From the NCBI GenBank assembly GCA_963973915.1, contig CAXBBM010000003.1, positions 208,468 to 272,467 on the forward strand: 64,000 bases of DNA, given 5' to 3'. The position numbers and the translations under genes are program-made. The stretch's first letter is position 1. The number at the start of each line of letters is the position of its first letter. This stretch comes from Polycyclovorans sp002706265. GTDB lineage: Bacteria; Pseudomonadota; Gammaproteobacteria; Nevskiales; Nevskiaceae. Below, in pieces: positions 16,105 through 24,217 of this stretch. The notes beneath the pieces are model-generated. The model had not been told where the DNA came from, ran no database searches, and saw only the letters and a list, made by a program, of their open reading frames with translations.

Positions 16105-17123
16105 GGGGTGCCTTGTGGTGTGTAGAGGGTCTTGCCCGGTTGACCGGGAATCTCCCGCGCCAGCCGGGGCATGAGGTAGCCGGGCAGTTGGGCGCCGAGA
16201 GCCTGCATGAGTTTTAGCGCCTCCTGCAGCGGCACGTCAAAGTGCATGGCGCCGACCACCGGATCGAGCAGGTGCAGATAGTAGGGGAGCACGCCGTGCG
16301 CGAAGAGCGATTCGCTGAGCCGGCGTTGCACCTCGACCTGATCGTTGATGCCGCGCAGCAGCACCGCCTGATTGAGCAGGAGCGCGCCGCTGCCCTTGAG
16401 CCGGGCCAGCGCCTGGGCCACCGAGGCGTCGATCTCCTGCGCGTGGTTGACGTGCACGACGATCACTGTCGCCAGCCTTGAGCGCGCCAGCCAGCGCAGC
16501 AGCGCCTCGTCGACCCGCGAGGGCAGCACGATGGGCTGTCGGGTGTGGATGCGCAGCCGTCGCAGGTGGGCAATGTCATTGAGGCCGTCGATCAGCGCGG
16601 CCAGTTTGTCGTCGGCCAGCGACAGCGGATCACCGCCAGACAGAATCACCTCATGAATGGAAGGGTCGGCCGCGAGCACGGCGAGGGCGTCTTGCCACTG
16701 GCGGCGCGAGGCCAGTTGTTCGCCATAAGGAAAGTGACGCCGAAAACAGTAGCGGCAATGGATCGCGCAGGCGCCGGTGGTGATCAGCAGTGCCCGGCCA
16801 TGGTATTTGTGGATGATGCCGCCGCCGCGGGCCTTGGCCAGGTCGCCCACCGCGTCGATGCGCGCCTGCGGGTGTGGGGCGGCCTCCAGCGCGTGCGGCC
16901 ACACCTGACGGAACAGCGGGTCATCGACGTTGCCCGGGGTCATCCGCTGGCGATACGCCAGCGGCACCTTGAGCGGAAATCCCCGCGCGATTGCCGGCGC
17001 CAATTGCGGATGATCGGCCGGCAGCGACAGGGCTTCAAGCAGGGCGGCGGGGCTGATCAGGCTGGCTGCGAGTTCGCGCTGCCACACGGCAGGCTGCCGG
17101 GAAGAATCGGGTTTGGTTATCAT
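16092..17123 (-). CDS. epmB: EF-P beta-lysylation protein EpmB (lysine 2,3-aminomutase family)
   Basis: EpmB is a radical-SAM, PLP-dependent aminomutase that converts alpha-lysine to (R)-beta-lysine for attachment to EF-P. The 343-residue product carries the iron-sulfur CxxxCxxC motif as CAIHCRYCF, followed by RRHFPYGEQ, VILSGGDPLSL, and HTRQPIVLPSR. The frame is open further upstream, but the family length (about 342) and start MITKPD fit the ATG at 17123. It is transcribed divergently from efp, 66 bases away, which completes the pathway with epmA. Confidence 0.96.
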   Translation of the reverse strand: MITKPDSSRQPAVWQRELAASLISPAALLEALSLPADHPQLAPAIARGFPLKVPLAYRQRMTPGNVDDPLFRQVWPHALEAAPHPQARIDAVGDLAKARGGGIIHKYHGRALLITTGACAIHCRYCFRRHFPYGEQLASRRQWQDALAVLAADPSIHEVILSGGDPLSLADDKLAALIDGLNDIAHLRRLRIHTRQPIVLPSRVDEALLRWLARSRLATVIVVHVNHAQEIDASVAQALARLKGSGALLLNQAVLLRGINDQVEVQRRLSESLFAHGVLPYYLHLLDPVVGAMHFDVPLQEALKLMQALGAQLPGYLMPRLAREIPGQPGKTLYTPQGTPCLD

Positions 17124-17189
17124 CTCGCGCTTATTGTCGGCCCAAGCAAGGCCGCCGGCCCACTCTTTTTCACTTTTCGAGCAGCTTAT

Positions 17190-17759
17190 ATGGCATCCGT
17201 CAGCACCAATGAAATGAAGTCCGGCACCAAGGTTCTGATCGACGGTGACCCGTACGCCGTGCTCGAGAACGAGTATCGCAAGCCCGGCAAGGGACAGGCC
17301 ACCAACTCGCTGCGGGTTCGCAACCTCAAGACCGGCCGCGTGCTGGAAAAGACCCTGCGTTCCGGCGACAGCTGGGAAGTGGCCGACATTGAAGAAACCG
17401 ACATGCAGTACCTCTACAACGACGGCGAGTTCTGGCACTTCATGAACCCGGCCAGCTTCGAGCAGATGCAGGCCGGTCAGTCCGCCGTCGAGGACGCGGC
17501 AAAGTGGATTAAGGGCGAGGAAACGTGCCGCGTGATGCTGTTCAACGGCGTGCCGCTGTATGTCAACGCACCGAACACCGTCGAGCTGCAGATTGTCGAG
17601 ACCGACCCCGGCGTGCGCGGTGACACCTCAGGCGGCGGCGGCAAGCCCGCCACCCTCGAAACCGGGGCGGTGGTGCGTGTGCCGCTGTTCGTGCAGCAGG
17701 GCGAGCTGGTCAAGGTGGACACCCGCACCGGCGACTACATGGGGCGCGTCGGCAAGTGA
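17190..17759 (+). CDS. efp: Translation elongation factor P
   Basis: EF-P enters the ribosomal E site and relieves stalling at polyproline sequences. The 189-residue protein has the three domains of the family. The modification loop reads EYRKPGKGQA, with K34 exactly at the position that EpmA beta-lysylates. The C-terminus has LVKVDTRTGDYMGR. The start at 17190 gives the canonical N-terminus MASVSTNEMKSG. epmA begins ten bases after the stop, so efp-epmA form an operon opposite epmB. The low-complexity GDTSGGGGK linker is normal between domains 2 and 3. Confidence 0.98.
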   Translation: MASVSTNEMKSGTKVLIDGDPYAVLENEYRKPGKGQATNSLRVRNLKTGRVLEKTLRSGDSWEVADIEETDMQYLYNDGEFWHFMNPASFEQMQAGQSAVEDAAKWIKGEETCRVMLFNGVPLYVNAPNTVELQIVETDPGVRGDTSGGGGKPATLETGAVVRVPLFVQQGELVKVDTRTGDYMGRVGK

Positions 17760-17769
17760 TGTTGCGGGG

Positions 17770-18708
17770 ATGACGACCCCGACGGCGGGCTGGGCACCGC
17801 GCGCCGCCTTGGACACCCTGAAAGCGCGGGCGGACCTTTACCGGGCCGTCCGCGTTTTTTTTGATGCGCGCCAGGTGCTCGAAGTGGACACGCCGGTGCT
17901 GTCGCGCCATGCGACCGTGGACCGGCATATCGACAGCTTCAGCACCGCGGACGCGCGCGGGTGGCTGCAGACCTCGCCCGAGTTCGCCATGAAGCGCCTG
18001 CTGTGCGCCGGCAGCGGCGCCATCTGGCAGATGGCCAAGGTGTTCCGCGCCGAAGAAGCCGGGCGGTTTCACAATCCCGAATTCACCTTGCTGGAGTGGT
18101 ACCGGGTCGGGTTCGATCATCACGCGCTGATGAACGAAGTGGAGGCGTTGCTGCGCGCCGCCGGCGTGACCGGTCCGACCTTTGCGCGGATGTCTTATGG
18201 CGAGGCGTTTGACCGCCACGCGGGCATCGACCCTTTTACCGCCTCAGTCGATGCGCTGAAAGCCCTGCCCGAGGCCGAAGCCTTTGCCGACGAAACCGAT
18301 CGCGATGTGTTGCTCGACCTGTGGATGAGCCATCGCGTTGGCCCCCGGCTGGGGCGCGGAACCCCGTGTTTCGTGCACGACTTTCCCGCCAGTCAGGCCG
18401 CACTGTCCCGCGTGGTGGACGGCCGCGCGCAGCGCTTCGAATTGTTCTGGGAGGGTTTGGAGCTGGCCAACGGCTTCTGGGAGCTGAGTGACGCAGGTGA
18501 GCAGCATCGACGCTTCACGGGGGAACAGGCGTGGCGGGCCGCCCGCGGCCTGCCGGTGCCGCCCCTGGATGCGCACCTCATCGCGGCCCTGGACCACGGC
18601 CTGCCGGACTGCGCAGGGGTGGCACTGGGCCTTGACCGGCTGCTGATGCGGCTGCTGCATCTGGAGTCGCTGGGCGAGGTGCTGGCCTTTCCCGCCGATC
18701 GGGCTTAG
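17770..18708 (+). CDS. epmA: EF-P lysine ligase EpmA (GenX/PoxA)
   Basis: EpmA is a paralogue of the catalytic core of lysyl-tRNA synthetase, without an anticodon-binding domain, that ligates beta-lysine to EF-P K34. The 312-residue product shows class II synthetase motifs: VLEVDTPVLS (motif 1), WQMAKVFRAEEAGRFHNPEFTLLEW (motif 2, residues about 80-104), and GVALGLDRLLMRLL (motif 3). The ATG at 17770 is chosen; a GGGG run directly precedes it. Its end overlaps the end of the opposite-strand gene by four bases. Confidence 0.96.
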   Translation: MTTPTAGWAPRAALDTLKARADLYRAVRVFFDARQVLEVDTPVLSRHATVDRHIDSFSTADARGWLQTSPEFAMKRLLCAGSGAIWQMAKVFRAEEAGRFHNPEFTLLEWYRVGFDHHALMNEVEALLRAAGVTGPTFARMSYGEAFDRHAGIDPFTASVDALKALPEAEAFADETDRDVLLDLWMSHRVGPRLGRGTPCFVHDFPASQAALSRVVDGRAQRFELFWEGLELANGFWELSDAGEQHRRFTGEQAWRAARGLPVPPLDAHLIAALDHGLPDCAGVALGLDRLLMRLLHLESLGEVLAFPADRA

Positions 18709-19037
18709 AAAAGCAGGGCCAGGATCGGCGCCGGCAGCTTGAAGGGCTTGCTGCCGTAGATGTGGGTGAGCAGGGTGCCCATCCATTCACGGGTCGCGGT
18801 AATGGTTTCCAGCTTCAGCACCGTGCGTCCGTCGACCTTTTCGAACCGGTAATGCTCGACCTTGACCGTGACCGGGCCGCTTTCGCCGTGCAGGCTGATG
18901 GTGCCTTCGACCATTTGGGCGGCCGTGTCCACCGTCACATCGAGCAGGTTGCCGTAGGGCGAGAGCCTGTCGGTCGCGTACGCCTTGAGCGCCGCCGCGA
19001 TGGCCTGATCCTTCATATTGCGCATGCGTTTCAACAT
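18705..19037 (-). CDS. Conserved hypothetical protein, about 110 residues
   Basis: This is a small soluble protein of 110 residues with an N-terminal helical segment and a beta-rich centre (VEGTISLHGESGPVTVKVEHYRFEKVDG). No signal peptide, membrane segment or catalytic motif is visible. An alternative start is the Met at residue 8. It is convergent with epmA (four-base overlap) and its start lies 17 bases after the stop of the PhoH-like gene on the same strand, so it is probably cotranscribed with it. I do not recognise the family. Confidence 0.72.
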   Translation of the reverse strand: MLKRMRNMKDQAIAAALKAYATDRLSPYGNLLDVTVDTAAQMVEGTISLHGESGPVTVKVEHYRFEKVDGRTVLKLETITATREWMGTLLTHIYGSKPFKLPAPILALLF

Positions 19038-19054
19038 GGTTGCGTTCCGGTTCT

Positions 19055-20476
19055 TTAGAGCACGTCAGAGGCGAAGGCGGCCAGACGTGACCGTTCACCG
19101 CGTGCCAGCGTGACATGCCCGCCATGAATCCAGCCTTGAAAGCGGTCGACCACATAGGTCAGGCCCGAAGTGGTTTCGGTGAGGTAGGGGGTGTCGATCT
19201 GCCCGAGGTTACCCAGGCAGATCATCTTGGTGCCCGGGCCGCAGCGGGTGATCAGGGTCTTCATCTGCTTGGCGGTGAGGTTCTGGGCTTCGTCGACAAT
19301 CACGAACCGGTTGAGGAAGGTGCGACCGCGCATGAAGTTGAGGCTGCGAATCTTGATGCGCTTGGCCAGCAGGTCGTTGGTGGCTGCGCGCTCCCAGTCT
19401 CCGCCACCCGAGGGTTGGGTGAGGACTTCGAGGTTGTCCATCAGTGCGCCCATCCACGGCGTCATCTTCTCTTCTTCAGTGCCGGGCAGGAAGCCGATGT
19501 CGTCGCCCACCGGCACCGTGACGCGGGTCATGATGATTTCGCGATAGCGCGGTTCGTCGAGCACCTGTGCCAGTCCGGCGGCCAGGGTCAGCAGGGTTTT
19601 GCCGGTGCCGGCGGTGCCCAGAATGGTGACGAAGTCGATGTCGGGATCAAGCAGCAGATTCAGCGCGTAATTCTGTTCGCGGTTTTTCGCGTTGATGCCC
19701 CAGACGCTGGTGCGGGCTGCGCGGTAGTCGCGAATGACGCGCACCTCGGCTTCGGCGGCGTCAGCATCGACCTTGTGCACGATCAGTTCAAGGCCGCCGT
19801 CTTCATCGTCGGGGATGTACAGAAACTGGTTGACGTACCACTGCTTGGTCAGCGGGCCCTTGATGCGGTAGCAGGCGCGACCGAGTGCGTCCTGCCAGCT
19901 GTCCATGGCGTCGCCGTGGGTCTGCCAGAAGTCGCCGGGGAGTTCGAGATAGCCGCTGTAGAGCAGGTCGGCGTCTTCGAGCACCTTGTCGTTGTTGTAG
20001 TCCTCCGACTCGGCGCCGACGATGGCCGCCTTGATGCGCAGGTTGATGTCCTTGCTGACCAGAATCACCGACCGGGTGGGCAGTTCCGCCGCCAGGGCGA
20101 TGGTGGTCATCAGAATGCTGTTGTCAGGCTTGTTGCCCGGCATGTTGCCCGGCAGCGTGACTTCACTGGGGCGCGTCTGGAAGAACAGCTTGCCGCTGAC
20201 GGCCTTCTTCTGGCCACCGCCCTGGGGCGCCTTGCCGGGTTTCGGCAAGGCAATGCCGCGCTCGATTTGCGCGTGCTTCTTGCCTTGCATCAGGTCATCG
20301 AGAAAGCGGCTGACCTGGCGCGCGTTGCGGGCGATTTCGGAGGTGCCTTTCTTGGCGGCGTCCAACTCTTCGAGCACCACCATGGGAATGAAGATGTCGT
20401 GCTCTTCAAACCGGAACAGGCAGCTGGGGTCGTGGAGCAGCACGTTGGTGTCCAGCACAAAGGTTTTTTTGCTCAT
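19055..20476 (-). CDS. PIN domain / PhoH-like ATPase protein (PhoH2 type)
   Basis: This 473-residue fusion has an N-terminal PIN RNase domain (about 1-150, with VLDTNVLLHDP and the acidic LEELDAAKKG) and a C-terminal PhoH ATPase domain with Walker A GTAGTGKT and Walker B RFVIVDEAQNLT. This is the PhoH2 arrangement; studied mycobacterial members unwind and cut RNA. The reading frame is open eight codons further upstream, but MSKKTFVLDTNVL is the natural start. It is downstream of bcp on the same strand, with a long hairpin in the 79-base gap between them. Confidence 0.93.
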   Translation of the reverse strand: MSKKTFVLDTNVLLHDPSCLFRFEEHDIFIPMVVLEELDAAKKGTSEIARNARQVSRFLDDLMQGKKHAQIERGIALPKPGKAPQGGGQKKAVSGKLFFQTRPSEVTLPGNMPGNKPDNSILMTTIALAAELPTRSVILVSKDINLRIKAAIVGAESEDYNNDKVLEDADLLYSGYLELPGDFWQTHGDAMDSWQDALGRACYRIKGPLTKQWYVNQFLYIPDDEDGGLELIVHKVDADAAEAEVRVIRDYRAARTSVWGINAKNREQNYALNLLLDPDIDFVTILGTAGTGKTLLTLAAGLAQVLDEPRYREIIMTRVTVPVGDDIGFLPGTEEEKMTPWMGALMDNLEVLTQPSGGGDWERAATNDLLAKRIKIRSLNFMRGRTFLNRFVIVDEAQNLTAKQMKTLITRCGPGTKMICLGNLGQIDTPYLTETTSGLTYVVDRFQGWIHGGHVTLARGERSRLAAFASDVL

Positions 20477-20500
20477 CAAGACTCGCTTGGAACAGGGCAA

Positions 20501-20527
20501 GCCGGTGCGAGGGGCGCTCGCACCGGC
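20501..20527 (-). terminator. Perfect 11-bp hairpin between bcp and the PhoH-like gene
   Basis: GCCGGTGCGAG pairs perfectly with CTCGCACCGGC around a five-base loop. No clear U-tract follows on the minus strand, so it may be a weak terminator or an RNA-stability element downstream of bcp. Confidence 0.5.
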
Positions 20528-20555
20528 GGCAAGGAAGAGGGAGAAATGACGCGCC

Positions 20556-21020
20556 TCAAGCGCGCTTCAGTGCATCGAGCACCGCTTGCGCGTGCCCTTT
20601 GACCTTGACCCCGCGCCACACCTCGATCAACTGGCCCTGGGGGTTGAACAGAAACGTGCTGCGGTCGATGCCGACATAGGTCTTGCCGTACATGGACTTT
20701 TCGCGCATCACGTCCAGCGCCGCACACAACGCGCCGTCGGCGTCCGAGAGCAGCGTGAACGGAAAGTCGTGCTTGGCGATGAAGTTGTCGTGCGCCTTCA
20801 CGCCATCTTTGGACACCCCCATGACCTGCGCGCCTGCGGCCTTGAACTGCGCGTACAGGTCACGGAAGTCTTGCCCCTCCTGGGTGCAGCCGGGCGTGTT
20901 GTCCTTGGGGTAGAAATAGAGCACCAGTGATGTGCCCTTCAGGTCTTCCAGATTCACGGTCTGGCCGCCACTGGCCTTGAGCGTGAGGGCGGGGAGGGTG
21001 TCGCCGATTTCAAATGCCAT
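20556..21020 (-). CDS. bcp: Thioredoxin-dependent peroxiredoxin (Bcp/PrxQ)
   Basis: Bcp reduces hydrogen peroxide and organic peroxides in the cytoplasm. The 154-residue product has the peroxidatic motif YPKDNTPGCTQE with Cys45. The usual PrxQ resolving cysteine five residues later is a glutamine here (position 50). The only other cysteine in the chain is Cys99 (GALCAALD), which could act as resolving residue or leave a 1-Cys enzyme. It is downstream of the GcvR-like gene on the same strand, 36 bases away, the same order as gcvR-bcp in Escherichia coli. Confidence 0.96.
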   Translation of the reverse strand: MAFEIGDTLPALTLKASGGQTVNLEDLKGTSLVLYFYPKDNTPGCTQEGQDFRDLYAQFKAAGAQVMGVSKDGVKAHDNFIAKHDFPFTLLSDADGALCAALDVMREKSMYGKTYVGIDRSTFLFNPQGQLIEVWRGVKVKGHAQAVLDALKRA

Positions 21021-21056
21021 GACGCGTTTGGAGTCTCCGGGTTCTTGCCGCTGGGC

Positions 21057-21596
21057 CTAGGTCTTGATTGGGTCCATCATGCCGTCCGCGTTCAGATCGT
21101 CACACAAATCCATGAAGGATTCGCGCAAGGCCTGTGGATGCTGGCTGACCGGGACGTGACACACCATTTGTACGCTACACATGCTCGCGCCGGTGTGGGT
21201 GGAGGCATATTTTTGCGATGAGATCTCGGGGCTCTGCACGCCCTGGGCGCTGAAGAATTCCAGCAGATGGACCAGCAGGTCTGGCTGCTGCGGCGCGATT
21301 ACATCGACGGCATAGGGGCGAAAGTCGGGCAGCGGCTCGCGCGCGCCGCAACGCTCGAAGCGAATCTGCAAGTCGAGCCGCTCGGCCACGCCCGGCAGGG
21401 CGGTCTCCAGACGACCCAGCGTGCTCCAGTTGCCCGACACGACCATGTTGGCGGTGAGCAGATCGCCGATGGGCGCGATCCGGCAGTCTTCAACCTCGCC
21501 TCCGCGCTCGCGGATGGCCTTGAACAGCTCGAGCGGAATATCGGCTCGGGCACGACCCAGAATGGAGATGGACAGCAGGTTGTCGGAGTTGGACAT
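21057..21596 (-). CDS. GcvR-like protein with two ACT domains
   Basis: This 179-residue protein has two tandem ACT-type regions (about 8-85 and 95-175). GcvR binds GcvA and represses the glycine cleavage operon when glycine is low. The assignment rests on the ACT pattern (LLSISILGRARADIP, then DVIAPQQPDLLVHLLEFF), the length, and the conserved neighbourhood: divergent from dapA and directly upstream of bcp, as in E. coli. The frame extends 18 codons upstream, but MSNSDNLLSISI is the natural start. No gcv genes are in the window, so the regulatory target is inferred. Confidence 0.8.
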   Translation of the reverse strand: MSNSDNLLSISILGRARADIPLELFKAIRERGGEVEDCRIAPIGDLLTANMVVSGNWSTLGRLETALPGVAERLDLQIRFERCGAREPLPDFRPYAVDVIAPQQPDLLVHLLEFFSAQGVQSPEISSQKYASTHTGASMCSVQMVCHVPVSQHPQALRESFMDLCDDLNADGMMDPIKT

Positions 21597-21715
21597 GGCG
21601 TCAGGTGAGCGGAGAGGCCGCAAGTGTAAACCTGCCTCATGGCGGCGCAAGCACGTCTTGGGCGCAGGGCTATCGGTATACTCGCCACCCTTTTCGTTGT
21701 TTGACGTTCTCCCTC

Positions 21716-22597
21716 ATGATCAAAGGCAGTCTGGTCGCGCTGGTCACCCCGATGGACGCCGACGGTGCCATCCAATGGGACGCGCTCGACCGCTTGGTGG
21801 ATTGGCACATCGCCGAAGGCACCGACGGCATCATTGCCGTGGGCACGACCGGCGAGTCGGCGACTCTGGATATTGACGAGCACATCGCCGTCATCAAACG
21901 GGTGGTGGACCGTGCCTGTGGGCGGATTCCGGTCATCGCCGGCACCGGTGCCAACAGCACCGCCGAGGCCATTGAGCTGACGGAAAAAAGTGCCGCGATT
22001 GGCGCTGATGCGGCGCTGATCGTCACGCCGTATTACAACAAGCCGCCGCAGGAAGGGCTGTATCGCCACTACAAGGCGATCGCCGAAGCGGTGAACCTGC
22101 CCATCATTGCCTACAACGTGCCCGGCCGCACCGGCGTGGACATGCTGCCAGCCACCGTCGCCCGCCTGGCCCAGGTGCCGAACATCGTCGGCGTCAAAGA
22201 GGCCAAGGGTGATCTTGGCCGTGTTCGCGAGCTGCTGGCGCTGGACCTTGATCCCACCTTTGCGCTGTATTCGGGTGATGACGCCACCGCGCGCGAATCC
22301 ATATTGCTGGGCTTTCACGGTGACATCTCGGTGACCGCCAATGTGGCCCCCGGGGCCATGCATCACATGTGCGCGGCGGCCCTTGCCGGCAACAGCGCCA
22401 GGGCCGCCGAACTCGATGCGCCGCTTGCGGCACTTCATCGCGACCTGTTTGTCGAACCCAATCCCCTGCCCGTGAAATGGGCCTTGGCCCGCATGGGCCG
22501 TATCGGCGAGGGACTGCGGTTGCCGCTGGTGCCGCTCGCGTCCTCCTGTGAACCCACTGTGACCGCTGCGTTGGCCGCAGCCGGCATCCGGATCTGA
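21716..22597 (+). CDS. dapA: 4-hydroxy-tetrahydrodipicolinate synthase (DapA)
   Basis: DapA condenses pyruvate with aspartate semialdehyde in the first committed step of lysine and meso-diaminopimelate synthesis. The 293-residue (beta/alpha)8 protein has GTTGES at 44-49, Tyr133 in IAYNVPGRTG, Arg138, and the Schiff-base lysine K161 in VGVKEAKGD. The frame is open upstream, but the start MIKGSLVAL matches the family. A TATACT -10-like hexamer lies at 21677-21682. The lipoprotein gene begins five bases after the stop, so the two form an operon. Confidence 0.98.
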   Translation: MIKGSLVALVTPMDADGAIQWDALDRLVDWHIAEGTDGIIAVGTTGESATLDIDEHIAVIKRVVDRACGRIPVIAGTGANSTAEAIELTEKSAAIGADAALIVTPYYNKPPQEGLYRHYKAIAEAVNLPIIAYNVPGRTGVDMLPATVARLAQVPNIVGVKEAKGDLGRVRELLALDLDPTFALYSGDDATARESILLGFHGDISVTANVAPGAMHHMCAAALAGNSARAAELDAPLAALHRDLFVEPNPLPVKWALARMGRIGEGLRLPLVPLASSCEPTVTAALAAAGIRI

Positions 22598-22602
22598 ACC
22601 CC

Positions 22603-22911
22603 ATGATCAAAACCGCCCTTGCCATCACCGTCCTGTCCCTGACGGTAACCGCCTGCAGTACCACCCGGCACTGCGAGCGCGCGCTGCCTTATCAGGCGGC
22701 CGAGATGGCCACCATTGTCACCTCGGTCGATGGCATTTCACCCCCCAGCTCGCCGTCGGCGTTGCGCATCCCGGAGCTGAGCGGTGAGCCCCAGGCCTAT
22801 GCCTTGGAAGTGGCCGAGCCCGGCGACGACGGCGAGACGCGCGTCCGCTGCCTTGACATGCCGCCCGCCATGCCCGCCGTGCCTGCCGCGCAGCCTGCTG
22901 CCGGCGTGTAA
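22603..22911 (+). CDS. Short lipoprotein at the bamC position, possibly a minimal BamC
   Basis: This 102-residue protein has a clear lipobox (TVTAC, Cys18) and Ser at +2, predicting an outer-membrane lipoprotein. In E. coli the gene after dapA is bamC, a lipoprotein of the BAM complex with a long unstructured N-terminus that binds BamD and two helix-grip domains. Here the mature chain of about 85 residues has no predicted globular domain but has the Tyr-, Ala- and Pro-rich pattern of that N-terminal segment (LPYQAAEMATIV, then SALRIPELSG). I infer a BamC-like protein reduced to the BamD-binding part; sequence similarity is weak. Confidence 0.6.
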   Translation: MIKTALAITVLSLTVTACSTTRHCERALPYQAAEMATIVTSVDGISPPSSPSALRIPELSGEPQAYALEVAEPGDDGETRVRCLDMPPAMPAVPAAQPAAGV

Positions 22912-22941
22912 TCAGAGCTCAAAACCCCTTCGGCCTTCGGC

Positions 22942-22947
22942 TATACT
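22942..22947 (+). promoter_or_regulatory. -10 element of the tRNA-Ser gene
   Basis: TATACT lies ten bases before the tRNA and is followed by a C/G-rich stretch (CCCGCCCC), a discriminator composition typical of stringently controlled stable-RNA promoters. No good -35 hexamer is visible. Confidence 0.55.
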
Positions 22948-22957
22948 CCCGCCCCTT

Positions 22958-23049
22958 GGAGAGGTGTCCGAGTGGTTGAAGGAGCACGCCTGGAAAGCGT
23001 GTATACGGGTCAAACCGTATCGAGGGTTCGAATCCCTCTCTCTCCGCCA
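22958..23049 (+). tRNA. tRNA-Ser (anticodon GGA), CCA encoded
   Basis: The sequence folds as a class II tRNA: a seven-base acceptor stem (GGAGAGG with TCTCTCC), a D arm, an anticodon arm with loop CTGGAAA giving anticodon GGA at 22992-22994, a long variable arm, a T arm with GGTTCGAATCC, discriminator G and an encoded CCA at 23047-23049. It reads UCC and UCU serine codons. A strong terminator follows. Confidence 0.96.
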
Positions 23050-23085
23050 AGTCAATGGTGGAGGCCGGTCACGGCCGATGGATCA

Positions 23086-23113
23086 AAAAAGCCCCCAGCG
23101 ATGGGGGCTTTTT
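23086..23113 (+). terminator. Intrinsic terminator after tRNA-Ser
   Basis: A long stem (AAAAAGCCCCCA with TGGGGGCTTTTT) with a GCGA tetraloop and a U-tract. The flanking A-tract allows it to work on both strands. Confidence 0.9.
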
Positions 23114-23221
23114 CGTTTGCGGCGCAGGTTCTGCTCGTGCCCGTCCTCAGACCCGCGCCCCGCACCCTGCGATGCATCGGCGCCAGGGCTGCGGCTGATG
23201 GGCCAGGCAGATCAATGAATT

Positions 23222-24217
23222 CTATTGCGCCTCCCCGGCGTCGGCTTCTTGGGTCTCGGGGAGGGCAGTCCAGGCTTTTCCGGCGCTGCGACTGATGTAC
23301 GTAGCGTCGTGCCAGACCGAAATATAGATTCCGTTCCAGTATCCCGAGGTGGGTGTGGCCGGGTCGTCGCCCTGTTGATGCGCTGTACGGACCCTGGCCG
23401 CGCAGGCTTCCAGCGAGTAGTCATTGCTGCTCTGCCACCCATCGCGCCCGCGGAACTGGCAGAGGAACACCGTCTGGTCCTGTTCGTCGGCAACTTTTCC
23501 GGCGTCAACAAAGTCCACCTCACGATTCCCTGAGGGGTCGCGCCGAATGATGGGCAGCCGTGGCGCCTTCGGTTCTTGAGGGGCCTGTTGGGCAACAGCA
23601 GCGGCATCGGCGGTCGCTGCAATGTCAGCCGCAAGCCCGCCCTCCGGCGCTGCGGCGGGCGCGGCATGCATCGTCGGGGCCTCGTCCGCGCCCGTTTCCT
23701 CGATGAGCAGATCGGTTGACGCGGCTGCCGCTTCAGCAGGCGGCGCTTCGGTGAACGTTTCCGACGCAGGCTGCGGATCATCCAACGGGACCTCGGGCGT
23801 GGCCGGCGGGTCCTTGAGGTCCGCCACCGGCGGCTCCGACGTGGCCGCAACCACAGCATCCTTCTGGGGTGGTGCGATATCGCGCATGGCAGTCGGCGCC
23901 CAGCCTTCTGCGCCGGCGAAGCGGACCCAGGACTCGCTGTCCTCGTAATATCGGTACGCGCCGGCCGAGTCGACCGCGAGAAGGACCTCGCCGTATCGGC
24001 CATAAACGCGGCCGTCAGCGTCAGGTTTCCCGTCGTAGCGCGAGAGCAGCGACAAGCACTCTCGCAGGGCCCGCACCTCCGAGGTCAGCGCGTCGCTCGG
24101 CGGTCCCAGCGCACAGATCGTGGCTGCGATGGTCGCTTGCGGCAGGCCCAAGCCCGCCAACAGCGTGAATCCGATGCAGGTCCTTCTCAATCTCTGAAAC
24201 GATATCGATGCAGCCAC
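23222..24217 (-). CDS. Secreted protein of unknown function with acidic Ala/Pro-rich middle
   Basis: This 331-residue product starts at a GTG chosen because GGAG lies eight bases upstream and because a signal peptide follows directly (hydrophobic core about 13-30). An N-terminal segment (about 33-110) contains ALRECLSLLSRYDGKPDADG and YGEVLLAVD. A long, acidic Ala/Pro/Glu-rich stretch with no predicted fold spans about 120-230. A C-terminal region has two cysteines (FLCQFRG and LEACAARVR) and YWNGIYISVWHDATYI. I recognise no family. It lies between tRNA-Ser and the polysaccharide export genes, on the opposite strand to both. Confidence 0.7.
   Translation of the reverse strand: MAASISFQRLRRTCIGFTLLAGLGLPQATIAATICALGPPSDALTSEVRALRECLSLLSRYDGKPDADGRVYGRYGEVLLAVDSAGAYRYYEDSESWVRFAGAEGWAPTAMRDIAPPQKDAVVAATSEPPVADLKDPPATPEVPLDDPQPASETFTEAPPAEAAAASTDLLIEETGADEAPTMHAAPAAAPEGGLAADIAATADAAAVAQQAPQEPKAPRLPIIRRDPSGNREVDFVDAGKVADEQDQTVFLCQFRGRDGWQSSNDYSLEACAARVRTAHQQGDDPATPTSGYWNGIYISVWHDATYISRSAGKAWTALPETQEADAGEAQ

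Noticed and set aside
21658..21682. TTGGGC and TATACT upstream of dapA as a full promoter
   Set aside because: The spacer is only about 13 bases, too short for a standard sigma-70 promoter; only the -10 is mentioned.
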